Origin: Moesziomyces globuligerus
Taxonomy: Eukaryota; Basidiomycota; Ustilaginomycetes; Ustilaginales; Ustilaginaceae
Direction: 5' to 3'
DNA length: 64,000 bases
Assembly: GCA_030849465.1 (NCBI GenBank)
Contig: JARVLF010000022.1
Coordinates: 496,001-560,000 of the forward strand
In this document: positions 11,090 to 21,306 of the stretch, one piece after another
How positions within the stretch are numbered: position 1 is the first letter of the stretch
How the letters are laid out: each line of letters starts with the position of its first letter
The notes under the pieces: model-generated
Database searches by the model: none
The model's input: the letters and a program-made list of their open reading frames with translations, nothing else
Told to the model about the DNA's origin: nothing
Position numbers and translations under genes: made by a program

Positions 11090-12362
11090 CCTCGCCAACT
11101 ACCTGAGAGACCGGGAAAGCCGGTAGACACACCAAGAGACGAAGCTAATGCCTCCATGTGGAAGGACATTGGACGGTGCGAGACATGGGAAGGGTAAGCC
11201 GATCGGGTCGAGCAAGCACGCGGTCGTTCGATACAGTCGACAACAACGATGGATGTAAGGTATGTCTACTGTTGCCATGTTGCCTGTCGCGCTTGCGATC
11301 AGGAGTTGATCCGGAGACCATGGCAATGAGCCGCGCCCTTCGACGAACGTGGACGGGTAGTGTCGGTGTGCCGTGCCATGCTGGACAGCACATTGCTTGC
11401 CAAATTTGTATTCGAGCGGACGGCACGATTGGGATTTTGCATCCCTTCTTTCAAATTGCACGCCTCAAAGACGCTTTAATTTGTATTCCCATTGATTTGC
11501 AGCGGGGAGCTCCCCGCAAAGTTTTAAGCGTCCCGTTGCCGGCCCCCGCATGCCTTCTAGCGTCGCAGCAGGGTCGCTTCTGAAGCTCTGTGGCGCATCA
11601 ATGCTCACGATCGCCTTGGTGAGCGCTGATCCTGCGTATGATCGTCTTTACATCAACAGACAGGCGTGTCGCCCTTCATTCTCTTGATGGACGCAGGTCA
11701 ACCGCCATCAAGCACGCAAGGGGCTCGCAGCTCCCCTTTGCGTCCCCGTCGCCTTCCCGCCTTCTTACCGCCTCCAGCCTCATCGAGGCGCAGTCTAGAC
11801 AGTGACTGCTACAGTTCAGGTGCTGAGAGATGATGTTCTTCCGTCACTCCCGCATGGTTCTTGGTATTACACATGACATTCATGCGGCTCTCCGCGTCCA
11901 GGCTCGCGGAAATGAACGAGGTGCAGATGCGAACAAAGTGCATCCGTCCCCCGGCCAACCGTGAGGAAGACCTCTGTTCTCCCTGGTACTTCCGAAAGAC
12001 AGGCGCGATGGCTTTGTGTACATGCAGCTTCACTCACGCTGTCAGCTGGTCTCCGCTCTAAGCTCCGATCGGCCTCGTTCCCGAAAGACTGCTCTTGTTC
12101 GGAGCATGCGTACAGGGTCCGTTGCCTGGCTCGACGTTTACATATATGATCTCGACCATCTACCAAGGCCGAGATCGTCCCCCCCTTCTTTCCACTAAGC
12201 GATCAGACACCATCCCGTCCTGCTTCATCCCTTTGCTACCTGGACGCATCGACATCGGATCACTCAGAGCGGGTTCATTCTTGGTATCACTCGTCGACTT
12301 CTTCCAACCGGGCGTGAGCCAGACCCCAATCAGACAAAGACCAGTAACCTACAGCAACGAGA

Positions 12363-13859
12363 ATGAAGATCTCTCAGCAAATGACCCTGGCCATCCTGGC
12401 CCTCTCAGCCTCTTCCGCCTCCGCCCTCCCCGCCTTCTCGTCCGACGACGGCTTCCGCGCCATCTCTGCACGGGGGATCCACGCGGGCTCGTGGTGGAGC
12501 TCCCGCAGCAGCGACGCTTTCAGCTCGTTCCCTTCGTGGCCCACCGCATCCAGCAGCTCCAAGGGATCCACTCTGAGCGGAAACGCCAACGGCAACAACA
12601 ACTCGGCCTCGTACTCGGGTAACGGCAACGGAAACAAGAACTCGGGAACGCTCAATGGTAACGTCAACGGAAACAACAACGCCGGCGGAACTCAGAACGG
12701 AAACAACAATGGCAACAAGAACACTGGAATCGGTCAGGGCAATGTCAACGGTAACAACAACTGGGGCTCCTTTAACGGAAACACCAACGGCAACGGCAAC
12801 AAGGGAGCTGCCCAGGGCAATGTCAATGGCAACAACAACGCTGGTGCCAACAACGGAAACGTCAATGGCAACGACAACAAGGGAATTTCCAACGGCAACG
12901 GCAACGGCAACGGCAACACTGGTATCACCAATGGAAACGTCAACGGCAACGACAACAAGGGCTCGGGCAGCGCCAACGGCAACGGCAACGGCAACTTTGG
13001 TGCCGCTAACGGCAACTACAATGGCAATGACAACAAGGGAACTGGAAATGCCAACGGCAACGGCAACGGCAACACCGGCATCAACAACGGTAACGTGAAC
13101 GGTAACGAGAACAAGGGCACGAACAACGGCAATGCCAATGGTAACGGCAACACTGGTTTCTCCAACGGTAACGTCAACGGCAACGGCAACAAGGGCGTCG
13201 ACAACGGCAATGGCAACGGCAATGGCAACAGCGGCAGCCAGTCCGGTAGCTTCAACGGCAACGGTAACACTGGCAAGGGCAGTGGCAACAACAACGGCAA
13301 CAACAACTCGGGTGCCTCGACGACCCTGGACGGCAACGCCAATGGCAACAACAATGTCGGTAGCGGCGTTGGTAACAACAACGGCAACAACAACAGCGGC
13401 GCATCCGGTGCCGGTAATGGCAACGGCAACTCAAACGTTGTTGCTGGCAAGGACAACGTCACTGGCTCCGGAAACGGCAACAACAACTCGGGCACCGGCG
13501 GCGGAAGCGGAAACGGCAACGGTAGCGGCAACGTGGTGCTCGGCAGCGGCAACACCGTCGGCTCTGACAATGGCAACAACAACTCTCAGAACGGCGGTGC
13601 TGGCAACGGCAACGGCAACGGCAACATTGTTGTCGGAAGCGGCAACACTGCTGGCTCTGGCAATGGCAACAACTCGTCTGGCGGCGGCAACGGCAATGGA
13701 AACGGAAACGTCGTTGTCGGCAATGGTTCGACCGTCGGCAGCAACGGCTCCGGCAGCGGTCAGGGCAACGGCAACATCGTGCTTGGCAACACCGGTCACA
13801 GCATCGGAGACGGCAGCTCCAACGGTCAGATCTACTGGAGGCGTGAGCAGCAGTCTTAA
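12363..13859 (+). CDS. Secreted Asn/Gly-rich repeat protein
   Basis: Intronless 498-residue protein. Residues 1-22 form a clear signal peptide (positive start, Leu/Ala core, ending near SASALPA). Residues 23-70 are Ser/Trp-containing linker. From about residue 72 to 490 the chain is almost entirely N-G-N repeats. In the middle part, 12-13-residue units alternate between an NGNVNGNDNKG type and an NGNGNGNGNTG type. Towards the C-terminus the repeats become longer and carry short hydrophobic triplets (NVVLGSGN, NIVVGSGN, NVVVGNGS). No cysteine is present, and the C-terminus is short and basic (YWRREQQS). I do not recognise a named family. Regular Asn/Gly ladders with periodic aliphatic residues suggest a beta-solenoid or a flexible extracellular matrix or wall component; this is inference. 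A CATATATG element lies about 225 bases upstream. Confidence 0.85.
   Translation: MKISQQMTLAILALSASSASALPAFSSDDGFRAISARGIHAGSWWSSRSSDAFSSFPSWPTASSSSKGSTLSGNANGNNNSASYSGNGNGNKNSGTLNGNVNGNNNAGGTQNGNNNGNKNTGIGQGNVNGNNNWGSFNGNTNGNGNKGAAQGNVNGNNNAGANNGNVNGNDNKGISNGNGNGNGNTGITNGNVNGNDNKGSGSANGNGNGNFGAANGNYNGNDNKGTGNANGNGNGNTGINNGNVNGNENKGTNNGNANGNGNTGFSNGNVNGNGNKGVDNGNGNGNGNSGSQSGSFNGNGNTGKGSGNNNGNNNSGASTTLDGNANGNNNVGSGVGNNNGNNNSGASGAGNGNGNSNVVAGKDNVTGSGNGNNNSGTGGGSGNGNGSGNVVLGSGNTVGSDNGNNNSQNGGAGNGNGNGNIVVGSGNTAGSGNGNNSSGGGNGNGNGNVVVGNGSTVGSNGSGSGQGNGNIVLGNTGHSIGDGSSNGQIYWRREQQS
12574..13830 (+). repeat. Coding tandem-repeat tract (Asn-Gly-Asn units)
   Basis: The DNA is a long run of degenerate AAC/GGC-type codons (Asn, Gly) with a 36-39-bp underlying period in its central part. 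Codons vary between units (AAC/AAT, GGC/GGA/GGT), so the repeat is better conserved as protein than as DNA. Confidence 0.85.
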
Positions 13860-14286
13860 GCACCGCAAGCTGTCTCGCATTCATCTGCGAGGTTGATGAG
13901 ACGCTGTGCACCGATCTTCCAAGGCTCCATTGGTCTGACCCGGGTTCCTCCTCGTCCACCTCTTCGTCCCAGTCTCGTCGGCTCCCCGTGTAAATACGTC
14001 ACGCCTCGTTCCTTCTTGGCATTCTGAGTCACCGGTCTCTCACGAAACGTTTGCATTGCGTGCGAGTGCATAGCTTCTGCATGCTTGGCGCTGCCCATCA
14101 GTGGCATTGGGCAACCACGACAATCTACAGTCGTTACCGTCCCGTTCGGGATGTGTGCTTGATGGCATTATATTGAATCGTCGCGGGACGGGTAGAGCCC
14201 GTTATTACATCGGGAAGATGGCCGATCTCGACTCTAAGGCCGCCTGCTACAGGTGGTCGGTGTGGGTGCGGCAAGGCAGCTTCCGC
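13860..14286. other. Convergent 3' intergenic region
   Basis: Lies between the stop of the Asn/Gly-rich gene and the stop of the HAD phosphatase on the other strand, so it should hold both 3' UTRs. An 8-bp inverted repeat (CCGTCCCG near 14138 and CGGGACGG near 14184) spans about 40 bases. No gene seen. Confidence 0.5.
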
Positions 14287-15730
14287 TCAGATCTTCCACT
14301 CCCTCTGAATGGCTTGGATCACAGCGTGCTCCACGTTGTCTACGAGGATGGTTGGCGTGTAGTTCGGAGGTCCGTTGTGGTCCTTGTAGACGCCAGTGCG
14401 TACGAGAGCAGAGGACCAGCCGAAGTCGATGGCACCCCTGATATCGCTCTCAGTGTTGTCGCCCACCATCCAGACGGAGGGACCTAGGAGTTTGGCAGCC
14501 TCGGCGGTGGCAGAGGATGCGGGAGCCATGTTGATGAGGTGTTGGCGCAGCAATTCGTTCGCGTAGTCGTAGGTGATGCGATACGGCTTGCCAAAGACGG
14601 TCGACTCCATCTCACGCCCGGTGGTTTCCTGTAGAGGCAAGGTGGATAAAGATCGTTGCGACAAAGGTGACGGTGAGCCCGAGATCTTCCGAAATAGCTC
14701 AGGACCGAAAAGGGGGAAACGCTTACCTTGTAAACATTCTCGATGGCGAGGCGGAAGGCACCTTGACCGAATCGAACGACGCTGTGGTCATTGCCCCATA
14801 CTAATAGGAAGTGGATGAATGTGGTCAGACGTGAGGAACGGAGACCAGCGAAGTGAAGGGCATGGCGCACGGAAAGACTTACGCAGGTCACCGTGGGAGA
14901 AGTAGATGGGGATCTGCTTTTCATGGAGCGGCTCTGAAGGCGGATGTTCAGTTCCGAAGACGCCGTTGTGGGATCTGAGGATATCGATGATGAGCTGAGT
15001 ATCTCTGCCCCACTCTCTGCTATCGTGGAAGACGAGGATGGCAGCGAACTGAACTCTGGAGAAGTCATCGCTCTGTGTGATGATGCGCCAATAGGTCGCA
15101 GGCATGTGTCAACGATCACGTTCACGCAGAGAAAGATGATAGCGGATGAGCGTGTGTTGAGCTTACCCTGATGTATGGAACCTGGTCCGCGTGTACGGTG
15201 GAGAAGGGCCATGCGGCAGGAGCGTGGGCGTGAAGGTCGATCGTTGTGTAGACGTTGTTGAAGCCATAGCTCTGCATGACCTCTCTGGCAGCATTGGGAG
15301 GGGTCTCAGGGCCACCGACCATGAGGATGGGCTTGTCTGCGTATAGGGGAACGAGCGACTTCATGACAGTATGCGCTTGGATGACCTGTTCTGGAGTGAC
15401 TGGCACCTCGAGCTCGCGCGCAAGGTCGTTGGCGCGAGCGGACTCGTGCTTGCCGCCGCCATTTGTAATGAAGATGTACGGGATCTTTTGATTGCGCGGA
15501 TTGTTTCCCTCGAGAATTTGAAGCGCTCGCTTGGCTTCCGGAAGTACGTGAGGTCCCGCCTTGAGGACGCCGTCGATGTCGAAGGCAAAGGCGAGCGGCT
15601 TCTGAAGGTGCTCGTTGCTCGAACGGAGCGCCGTGGACGCGGAAAGGTAGCGGATGCTGTGTTGCCGCGAAGCCAGCCTAGGCGCCGAGGAGACGGAGCC
15701 GGTTGCCCAGCGACAGGCTGGTCTGAACAT
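14287..15730 (-). CDS. HAD-superfamily phosphatase, CECR5/HDHD5 (YKR070W-like)
   Basis: Four exons on the minus strand: 15730-15167, 15072-14883, 14800-14727 and 14628-14287, joined at GT-AG sites (GTAAGC, GTAAGT, GTAAGC donors). They give 389 residues in one frame. The N-terminus (about 40 residues rich in Arg/Ser/Ala) looks like a mitochondrial presequence. HAD motif I is FDIDGVLKAG with the two Asp at 51 and 53; the late acidic motif is GDNTESDIRGA with Asp 333 and 338. Sequence and length match the class IIA HAD subfamily that contains human CECR5/HDHD5 and yeast YKR070W, mitochondrial proteins of unknown substrate. The start is the first ATG; an upstream in-frame GTG is ignored. It is convergent with the Asn/Gly-rich gene. 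Confidence 0.9.
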
Positions 15731-17167
15731 GCTTAAGTATGACACGAGCCTGTGATGGCAAGTTGATGACCGACGGCGAAGAAGGATAGTGACAGGGTGG
15801 GCGGGCGTTGGATTGCCAGAAGAAACGCGTTGCGCATCATCGGACCGAACACCCGGGCCTCCAGGAGCAATGCAGCATAAGTTAACATTTAGCCAAAATT
15901 AACGGCGGGCTGCCTCTGACTCGTCCGAGACCGGGCGAGGTCCGCTCCTGGAGTCCACGTTCTGTCACAGTTCCATCGGCGGAGTGACTCTTTACATACA
16001 CGGAATCGAGAACCTGTGGGCTAACTCACTTCAGAAAGACGCCCAGCAGGTCCCAACAGAAAGAGTACAGCGGGTGACGTAAGTGCTGATGGCGACGGAA
16101 TACACCAGCAAGGCGGTGCGGCATCGCGCTGCTGATGGTGCCAATTCGCATTTCTCGATATCTATTCTCGTGGGAATCATCCCAACTTGCGGTGGTGGTC
16201 CGGAAGATACGGTACGGCTTGCAGGGCCTAGTTCGTCCCTGTCGTTGGCAGAAGCGAGGTCCGTCATCGTGACCTTGCCGACGCCGGTGCGGTACGGTGT
16301 CACAGCAACTTGCTGCACGGAAAAGCACGGCCGCACCTCGGACCCTGCATGGAAAAGCATTTGGGCAGCTGCACCTGCATCTTCGCGCACATACCCCAGA
16401 TCAAAGCGCGCGGGGCTCCAGCAGTCGCCGTGCGTAACACCTGAGATGGCTTCTACCAAGCATGTCCACCCTCTCCTCCAAGAGCTGTAGCGAGAGCCTG
16501 ACTTGAACATGTCCCGCGTTTGAGGCCTCCTTGGCGGGGCACCCACGGTCAGCCTGTGAGTTCGAGCTGCTGTGTGAGCGCGTGCGAGTATACTCTGTGC
16601 GTCGTCACAAGCAAGATCCAGGACACGCGTCTAAACACCGCAGATCAAGGGCTCCAAGCACTTCTTCGAGGAAGTCATCGGGCCTTCGTCGCTTCTTCGT
16701 TCCCGTGCTAAGACGTCGGCTGGCATCCCGCACTTGTTCGAACTCGACTGGATCAGCTGGCTCGAAAACGGCGCCTACTGCCTCTTTTTACCGATTTTTA
16801 ATGCCCCTGGCGACGTAGCAATGGGACGATGGAATAGGCTCGTAGCGAAGTGCCGTTAACGCCGCTATGATCCTGGGGCGAGTACCGCACTCACCTCGCC
16901 TTCCAAGATCAGGGGGCTGTCACTTTCCATCTCAACGAAGGCGCCATCAGTCGCCTCAACGAGACGCTTAGGGATGCACTCGGTCCAAACGGCATCCTTT
17001 CGCCCGGGAAGAATGGCGTATGGCGCCAATGCTTCTGCCATTTGCGACACAAGGCGTAGCGCTCCAGCTGTGCTCGAATTTCGGCAGTCGACCGCGCACT
17101 ACAGCCAAATACGACCTGGTTGGTCCACGATCCCTCTCGTCGAGTACGCTCTGACAGCTTGTGTTCG
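15731..17167. other. Intergenic region between HAD phosphatase and RecQ gene
   Basis: Contains the promoter of the HAD gene on the left and the 3' flank of the RecQ gene on the right. The longest frame (16031-16546, minus strand) has no recognisable domain, and I do not call it. Nothing else supportable was seen. Confidence 0.5.
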
Positions 17168-19540
17168 CTAGTCAATCACGATGGCCTCTTGTTTGGATGC
17201 CCCGCTCAGCTTGCCCCGCGCCTTGGCCCTTGAAGGTTTTCGAGTGGATGACGTGGAGCTCTCGCGAATATCTGAGTCGTCCTTTTGCAATTCGACTCCC
17301 TCGTCGTGGTCGGCATCCGCTCCGTAAGATGATGATGTGCCTTTGCTTTTCTTCGACCTTGCGGCCTTTGCGCCGGACTCAGCTGCGATCTCTGCTTGAC
17401 CTGCAGACCGCTTTCCTGGTGTCTGGGCGCTTGACGTATGATCGATGGCTGTGGCTGCTGGCGGCAGTATCTCGACGGCAGGTAGGAGCGCTTTTTGCGA
17501 AGGCGAGGAAAGCGTATCAAGGGGATGGCGGAGAAAGCGCGTCGATTTGGGTCCGATGTCGAGATAGACATTGACAGTGTACGCTGTGGCTTGGTAGCTC
17601 TGCTCGATGAACTGAGAAAGGATGCCATGCACAATGAGGCGATCCACGATGTCGCGGTGCAATGTGATCTTTCCGCCTGCCACGGCTTGTACGTCGACTA
17701 CTCCAGCTTTCGCCGTTTTTGACGTGCTCGCTCTGGCGGAGCCGCCTCTGGAATCGAGTAGATTTGGATCGAGGTTGAATTTGCCTCCGCCAAGACCCCG
17801 AGCAACGTCAGAGAGACCGGTGAGCGTGATCCTGCCGCCTTGCCTGCACATCTCTGCGAGGATGGCGAGGAGCTGATACATTTCCTTGCGCGCATCAATA
17901 AGCGAATTCTGGCGGTGCTGTGTGCAGTTGTCGCAGATGGCGCACGATCGTTGGCGTTGGTCGTCGCCTTTCTCGAACATGTCTGAGAAGTACTCTGCAA
18001 AGAGCTGTCTGCGGCATCGGGCAGACTGTGCGTACTCGAGCATCGCAGACAATTTTTCCTGGCCAGTGGGCTCGCTGGCGACGAGGGAGCTCATGCGAAT
18101 AGCATCCTGCGGACGATAGAAGAGAAGACAGTCCGAGGTCTTGCCGTCTCGACCTGCGCGACCAGTTTCTTGATAGTAGGCGTCGAGCGACTTGGAGATG
18201 CAGGCGTGGATGACGAAGCGCACGTCGGGCTTGTCGATGCCCATGCCGAATGCAATTGTAGCACATACGACCTGGATACGGCCTGAGCGCCAGTCGGTGT
18301 GGATGCGTTGCTTACTGGCATCGTCGAGCCCTGCATGGTAGGTGCCTGTGGCGATGCGACGACTGCTGAGTTCAGTCAACGCTTTAGCCATGGACTCGGT
18401 GTCGGATTGTGAGAGGCAGTAGACGATGCCGCAGTGACCTGCATGGTTCGCCAAGATATAGTCGACGATGGCTTGCGATGCAGCTTGAGCCTGCTGTGGA
18501 CGCTGTACCACGCGATAAAGGAGATTCGGGCGGAACAGGGGCGCTGTGAAATAGATGGTGCGCTTGGGGGCGGCGTTGTCGGGTTGTGTGATGGGTGGAA
18601 GGTCCATGATCTCGATGATCTCTTTGAGAACCTTTGGTCCGCAAGTGGCGGTGAGGCACATGACGGGTACTTTTGGGAAGAGGCGACGAAGCAAGGAGAG
18701 CTTTGCGTAGTCGGGTCTGTAATCGTGTCCCATCTGGGAGCAGCAGTGGGCCTCGTCGATGACGATGCGAGAGAGTCTGCCTTGTTCGTAGGCGCTCTGT
18801 AGAGCAGAGAGGCAGGTCTTGGACTTGGCAATGCGCTCGGGAGTGACGTAGAGAAGCTTGATGCCGTCGTTGCGGTGCTGGTCCGAACGTCCGGATGGGC
18901 CTGCTGAGGCGTGGCCTTGCCTGATACTCTTGAGGATCGAATTGGAATCTTCGCGAGACGTGCTTCCGCAGAGGAGCTCCGACTCGATGCCAATGTCTTT
19001 GAGGTGAAGGACTTGATCGGTCATGAGCGAGATGAGAGGAGAGACGACAAGGGTGACGCCGGCATTGAGGATGGCGGGAAGCTGGTAGCAGAGAGACTTT
19101 CCGCCGCCGGTTGGCATGACCACCACAGCGTGGCGAGCGTCCATGGCGGCATTGATCACCGCCTCTTGACAGAAACGGAAAGAGGAAATGCCAAAGACGG
19201 ACTGAGCATTGGAGCGGATGGAGGTAGCCCACTGAGCGGACGGTGATGCGTAATCGTGGCCGAGCTTGCGAGCGGAATTGGTACCATCTTGGGTGGCTGC
19301 CTCGAGGTATTCGGTGTGGACCTTGCGCCGCTCACGAACAAGAGAGTGCTTGAGTTGTTGAAGGTCAGCAATCTGTCTATTGACAGAGTCGATTTCAGCA
19401 TCGAGCTCTTCAAGCTTGGTGGCAACTTCTTGGTCGTAGATGATGTCGGCCTCGTTAGACCAGGTGCCATTTGAGGCAGCACCGTTGCAGTCCTGGGCGA
19501 GTACCTGGAAATCACCTTCGCTGTCGTGGTCAGCGCTCAT
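17168..19540 (-). CDS. RecQ-family DNA helicase (RECQL1-like)
   Basis: Single exon, 790 residues, started at the ATG at 19540. A short coiled segment (about 25-75) precedes the helicase core. Motifs in order: Walker A MPTGGGKSLCYQLPA (near 141), DEAH box IDEAHCC (near 258), motif V region ATIAFGMGIDKPDVR, and motif VI YYQETGRAGRDG (near 460). A RecQ zinc site (C...CAICDNC, about 510-540) and a winged-helix-like region follow. The C-terminal 130 residues are basic/acidic low complexity with possible nuclear signals (RSKKSKG). No HRDC domain is evident, and the N-terminal layout fits RecQ1-type enzymes, which unwind duplex DNA 3'-5' in repair and fork restart. Odd: the aromatic-rich loop reads SQMGHDYRPDY, where RecQ proteins normally have SQWGHDFRPDY. 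It shares a 375-bp divergent promoter with the capping-enzyme gene. Confidence 0.92.
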   Translation of the reverse strand: MSADHDSEGDFQVLAQDCNGAASNGTWSNEADIIYDQEVATKLEELDAEIDSVNRQIADLQQLKHSLVRERRKVHTEYLEAATQDGTNSARKLGHDYASPSAQWATSIRSNAQSVFGISSFRFCQEAVINAAMDARHAVVVMPTGGGKSLCYQLPAILNAGVTLVVSPLISLMTDQVLHLKDIGIESELLCGSTSREDSNSILKSIRQGHASAGPSGRSDQHRNDGIKLLYVTPERIAKSKTCLSALQSAYEQGRLSRIVIDEAHCCSQMGHDYRPDYAKLSLLRRLFPKVPVMCLTATCGPKVLKEIIEIMDLPPITQPDNAAPKRTIYFTAPLFRPNLLYRVVQRPQQAQAASQAIVDYILANHAGHCGIVYCLSQSDTESMAKALTELSSRRIATGTYHAGLDDASKQRIHTDWRSGRIQVVCATIAFGMGIDKPDVRFVIHACISKSLDAYYQETGRAGRDGKTSDCLLFYRPQDAIRMSSLVASEPTGQEKLSAMLEYAQSARCRRQLFAEYFSDMFEKGDDQRQRSCAICDNCTQHRQNSLIDARKEMYQLLAILAEMCRQGGRITLTGLSDVARGLGGGKFNLDPNLLDSRGGSARASTSKTAKAGVVDVQAVAGGKITLHRDIVDRLIVHGILSQFIEQSYQATAYTVNVYLDIGPKSTRFLRHPLDTLSSPSQKALLPAVEILPPAATAIDHTSSAQTPGKRSAGQAEIAAESGAKAARSKKSKGTSSSYGADADHDEGVELQKDDSDIRESSTSSTRKPSRAKARGKLSGASKQEAIVID

Positions 19541-19915
19541 TGCGTCGATGCTTGCGGCACCCTTGAAGCAAGCAATGCGACTGTCAAAGTGAGGTGTGCA
19601 TGGTCGCTGCACCGAGCGAAGGTCCGGACGTGAGGTGGCAGCATGAAGCAGCTCTCTTAAGCGCAGGGTCCGAAAAAGTGGAGGAAGGGTCTCGTTCGGG
19701 CCATCTCGGTGATCATGTTTGAAAAATGAAGAGCAAAAATCCAGCCAGAAAAATCGCGCTCAAACGCGCTAACTCGGGCTTCGGAAGAGCAGCTCAGGAC
19801 CGCACGGTTCGTTTGAGTTGGACCCTGTGATGCATCGAGTCGGTTCGGCTGGCTCCCGACACGATGCATCCTTCCATCACTTGATCACCTGGTCATCTGA
19901 TCAGACCAAGCCATC
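19541..19915. promoter_or_regulatory. Divergent promoter between RecQ and RNA triphosphatase genes
   Basis: A 375-bp spacer separates two oppositely directed start codons. Two TGATCA sites (19882-19887 and 19898-19903) lie just before the triphosphatase ATG. No regulator can be assigned. Confidence 0.5.
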
Positions 19916-21194
19916 ATGTCATCTTCGCAACAGCACCCTCCTGAGCGTTCCATTTTCGGTGTCGATCCGCTCGACGACTTCGCCACAATGGTCGGAGACT
20001 GGATCTACGCCAACGGACGTGGTCGGTCAAACATCGAGGTCAGTCCTGCCGCCCTTGCAGCCACAACACTACGTTCTTCCTGTCTGACGCACGCCTCCGC
20101 ATTTCTCCTTCATACCGGAACGCTGCCGTCGTGCAATCCGACCAATAGATTGAGGGCAAGATCGGACAGATCATTGATCAGGAAACGGGCGAGAGAATAC
20201 AGCTGCCCGTCCGCAACGAGACGATCGTCGACCTCGGTCGCACTCGCTTCGACAGCCGAATGACAATCGTGAGTCCGGCAAATCTTTGCATGCTTGGCCA
20301 CATCTCCACGGCGGCTACTTACACCAAGCTTCTCTCTCTCGCCGATCTGCAGTCTCAGCATGCGCAGTACAATCGCATCCTCAACTCCCTCGTCTCGCGG
20401 TCCGGGGAGAGCTCCTACACTGGCGCCAAAGTGAGCTATCAGCGTAGAAAGGAGATCGACTATTTTCACCCTGCCCCAGGTGGCAAGGTCCGTGTGACGC
20501 GGGATGCGGAATCGCTCGTGATCAAACCGGATGGCATCGTCCAGAAGCAGAGAATCGCCGATCTCAACATCCACTGTCCCAATCGTCTCTTTGACTATCG
20601 CATCAGCATCAACACCGAGACTCCGGGTAAGATCACTCCGCTCCTGCTCATAGTCTTGTCTCAGTGCCCCTCACTGACCGTCTGCCCTGTTGCTGATAGC
20701 GGAAGAGCCGACGACTGAGCACGTCTCGATCCGCGAAAAGAACCGCCTCTCATATGCACATCAGAACTTCATCGTCGACCTGACCCAGGTGACTGTGCCC
20801 GAAAAGGTAAGCTTTTCTTGACAGATGTCATTTCAGCTAGCTCTGCTTCTGACGCCATGCAATGCTTTACTTTCTACAGCCGCAAGAACCGATCCACGAG
20901 CTGGAGATCGAGATCCGCGACGTGTCCCAACTGATGCAAACTGCATCGCAGGCCAAGGCTAGTAACCCTTCCAATGGATCCGGTGCCAGCGCACAAGATT
21001 GGACGCCGTTCGACGACCAGGTGCTCATCTTTCTCAACAACATCCGCATGCTCATCAGGTACGTACAGCTGGTCGCTGCTCACGCTCAATGCGTCCAACG
21101 CCGACTGACCAAACACTTTTGGCTTGCTGCACGTTATTCGATCGTCTCGTTCTTTTTGTACAGAAATGGCTCGCCGCCGGACGAACGTCGATGA
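19916..21194 (+). CDS. CET1: mRNA-capping enzyme subunit beta, RNA 5'-triphosphatase (Cet1-type)
   Basis: Six exons join in frame: 19916-20038, 20149-20268, 20353-20626, 20700-20806, 20880-21058 and 21164-21194, giving 277 residues. The second 3' splice site (20352/20353) has a nearby in-frame alternative. The protein has the tunnel-fold triphosphatase signature: strand IEIEGKIG (about 40-47) with metal-binding glutamates, then a basic strand (KVRVTRDAE), then ELEIEI (about 215-220) with the second glutamate set. These Glu-x-Glu strands define the fungal metal-dependent Cet1/Pct1 family, which removes the gamma-phosphate of nascent mRNA before guanylylation in the nucleus. The protein is short, essentially just the catalytic domain, without the long N-terminal extension of yeast Cet1. 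Five introns in 1.3 kb make it the most intron-dense gene of the window. It is convergent with the FAD oxidase. Confidence 0.88.
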
Positions 21195-21306
21195 AGCTCG
21201 GCTGGACGTCTCGGGCATCTGTCACAGCGCGATGTAGAAGGGCGATAATGTACAAATTGCATTCAAGGTATAGGGTCGTTCCGGCACAGTGCAAGATGGG
21301 GGCCGG

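Larger units (their letters stand above)
9083..12362. other. Non-coding 3.3-kb region between acyltransferase and Asn/Gly-rich gene
   Basis: No convincing ORF. It holds a perfect 8-bp inverted repeat with a 9-nt loop (9610-9634), a 22-bp imperfect tandem duplication (11046-11089), and towards the right the promoter of the Asn/Gly-rich gene, with a CATATATG element near 12137. The rest shows nothing I can support. Confidence 0.55.

Noticed and set aside
12374..13582. Minus-strand Leu/Pro repeat frames over the Asn/Gly-rich gene
   Set aside because: They are the direct antisense of the NGN codons (LPLPL pattern), with no start or signal features.
16031..16546. 171-codon minus-strand frame between the HAD and RecQ genes
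   Set aside because: No family resemblance and no plausible gene context.
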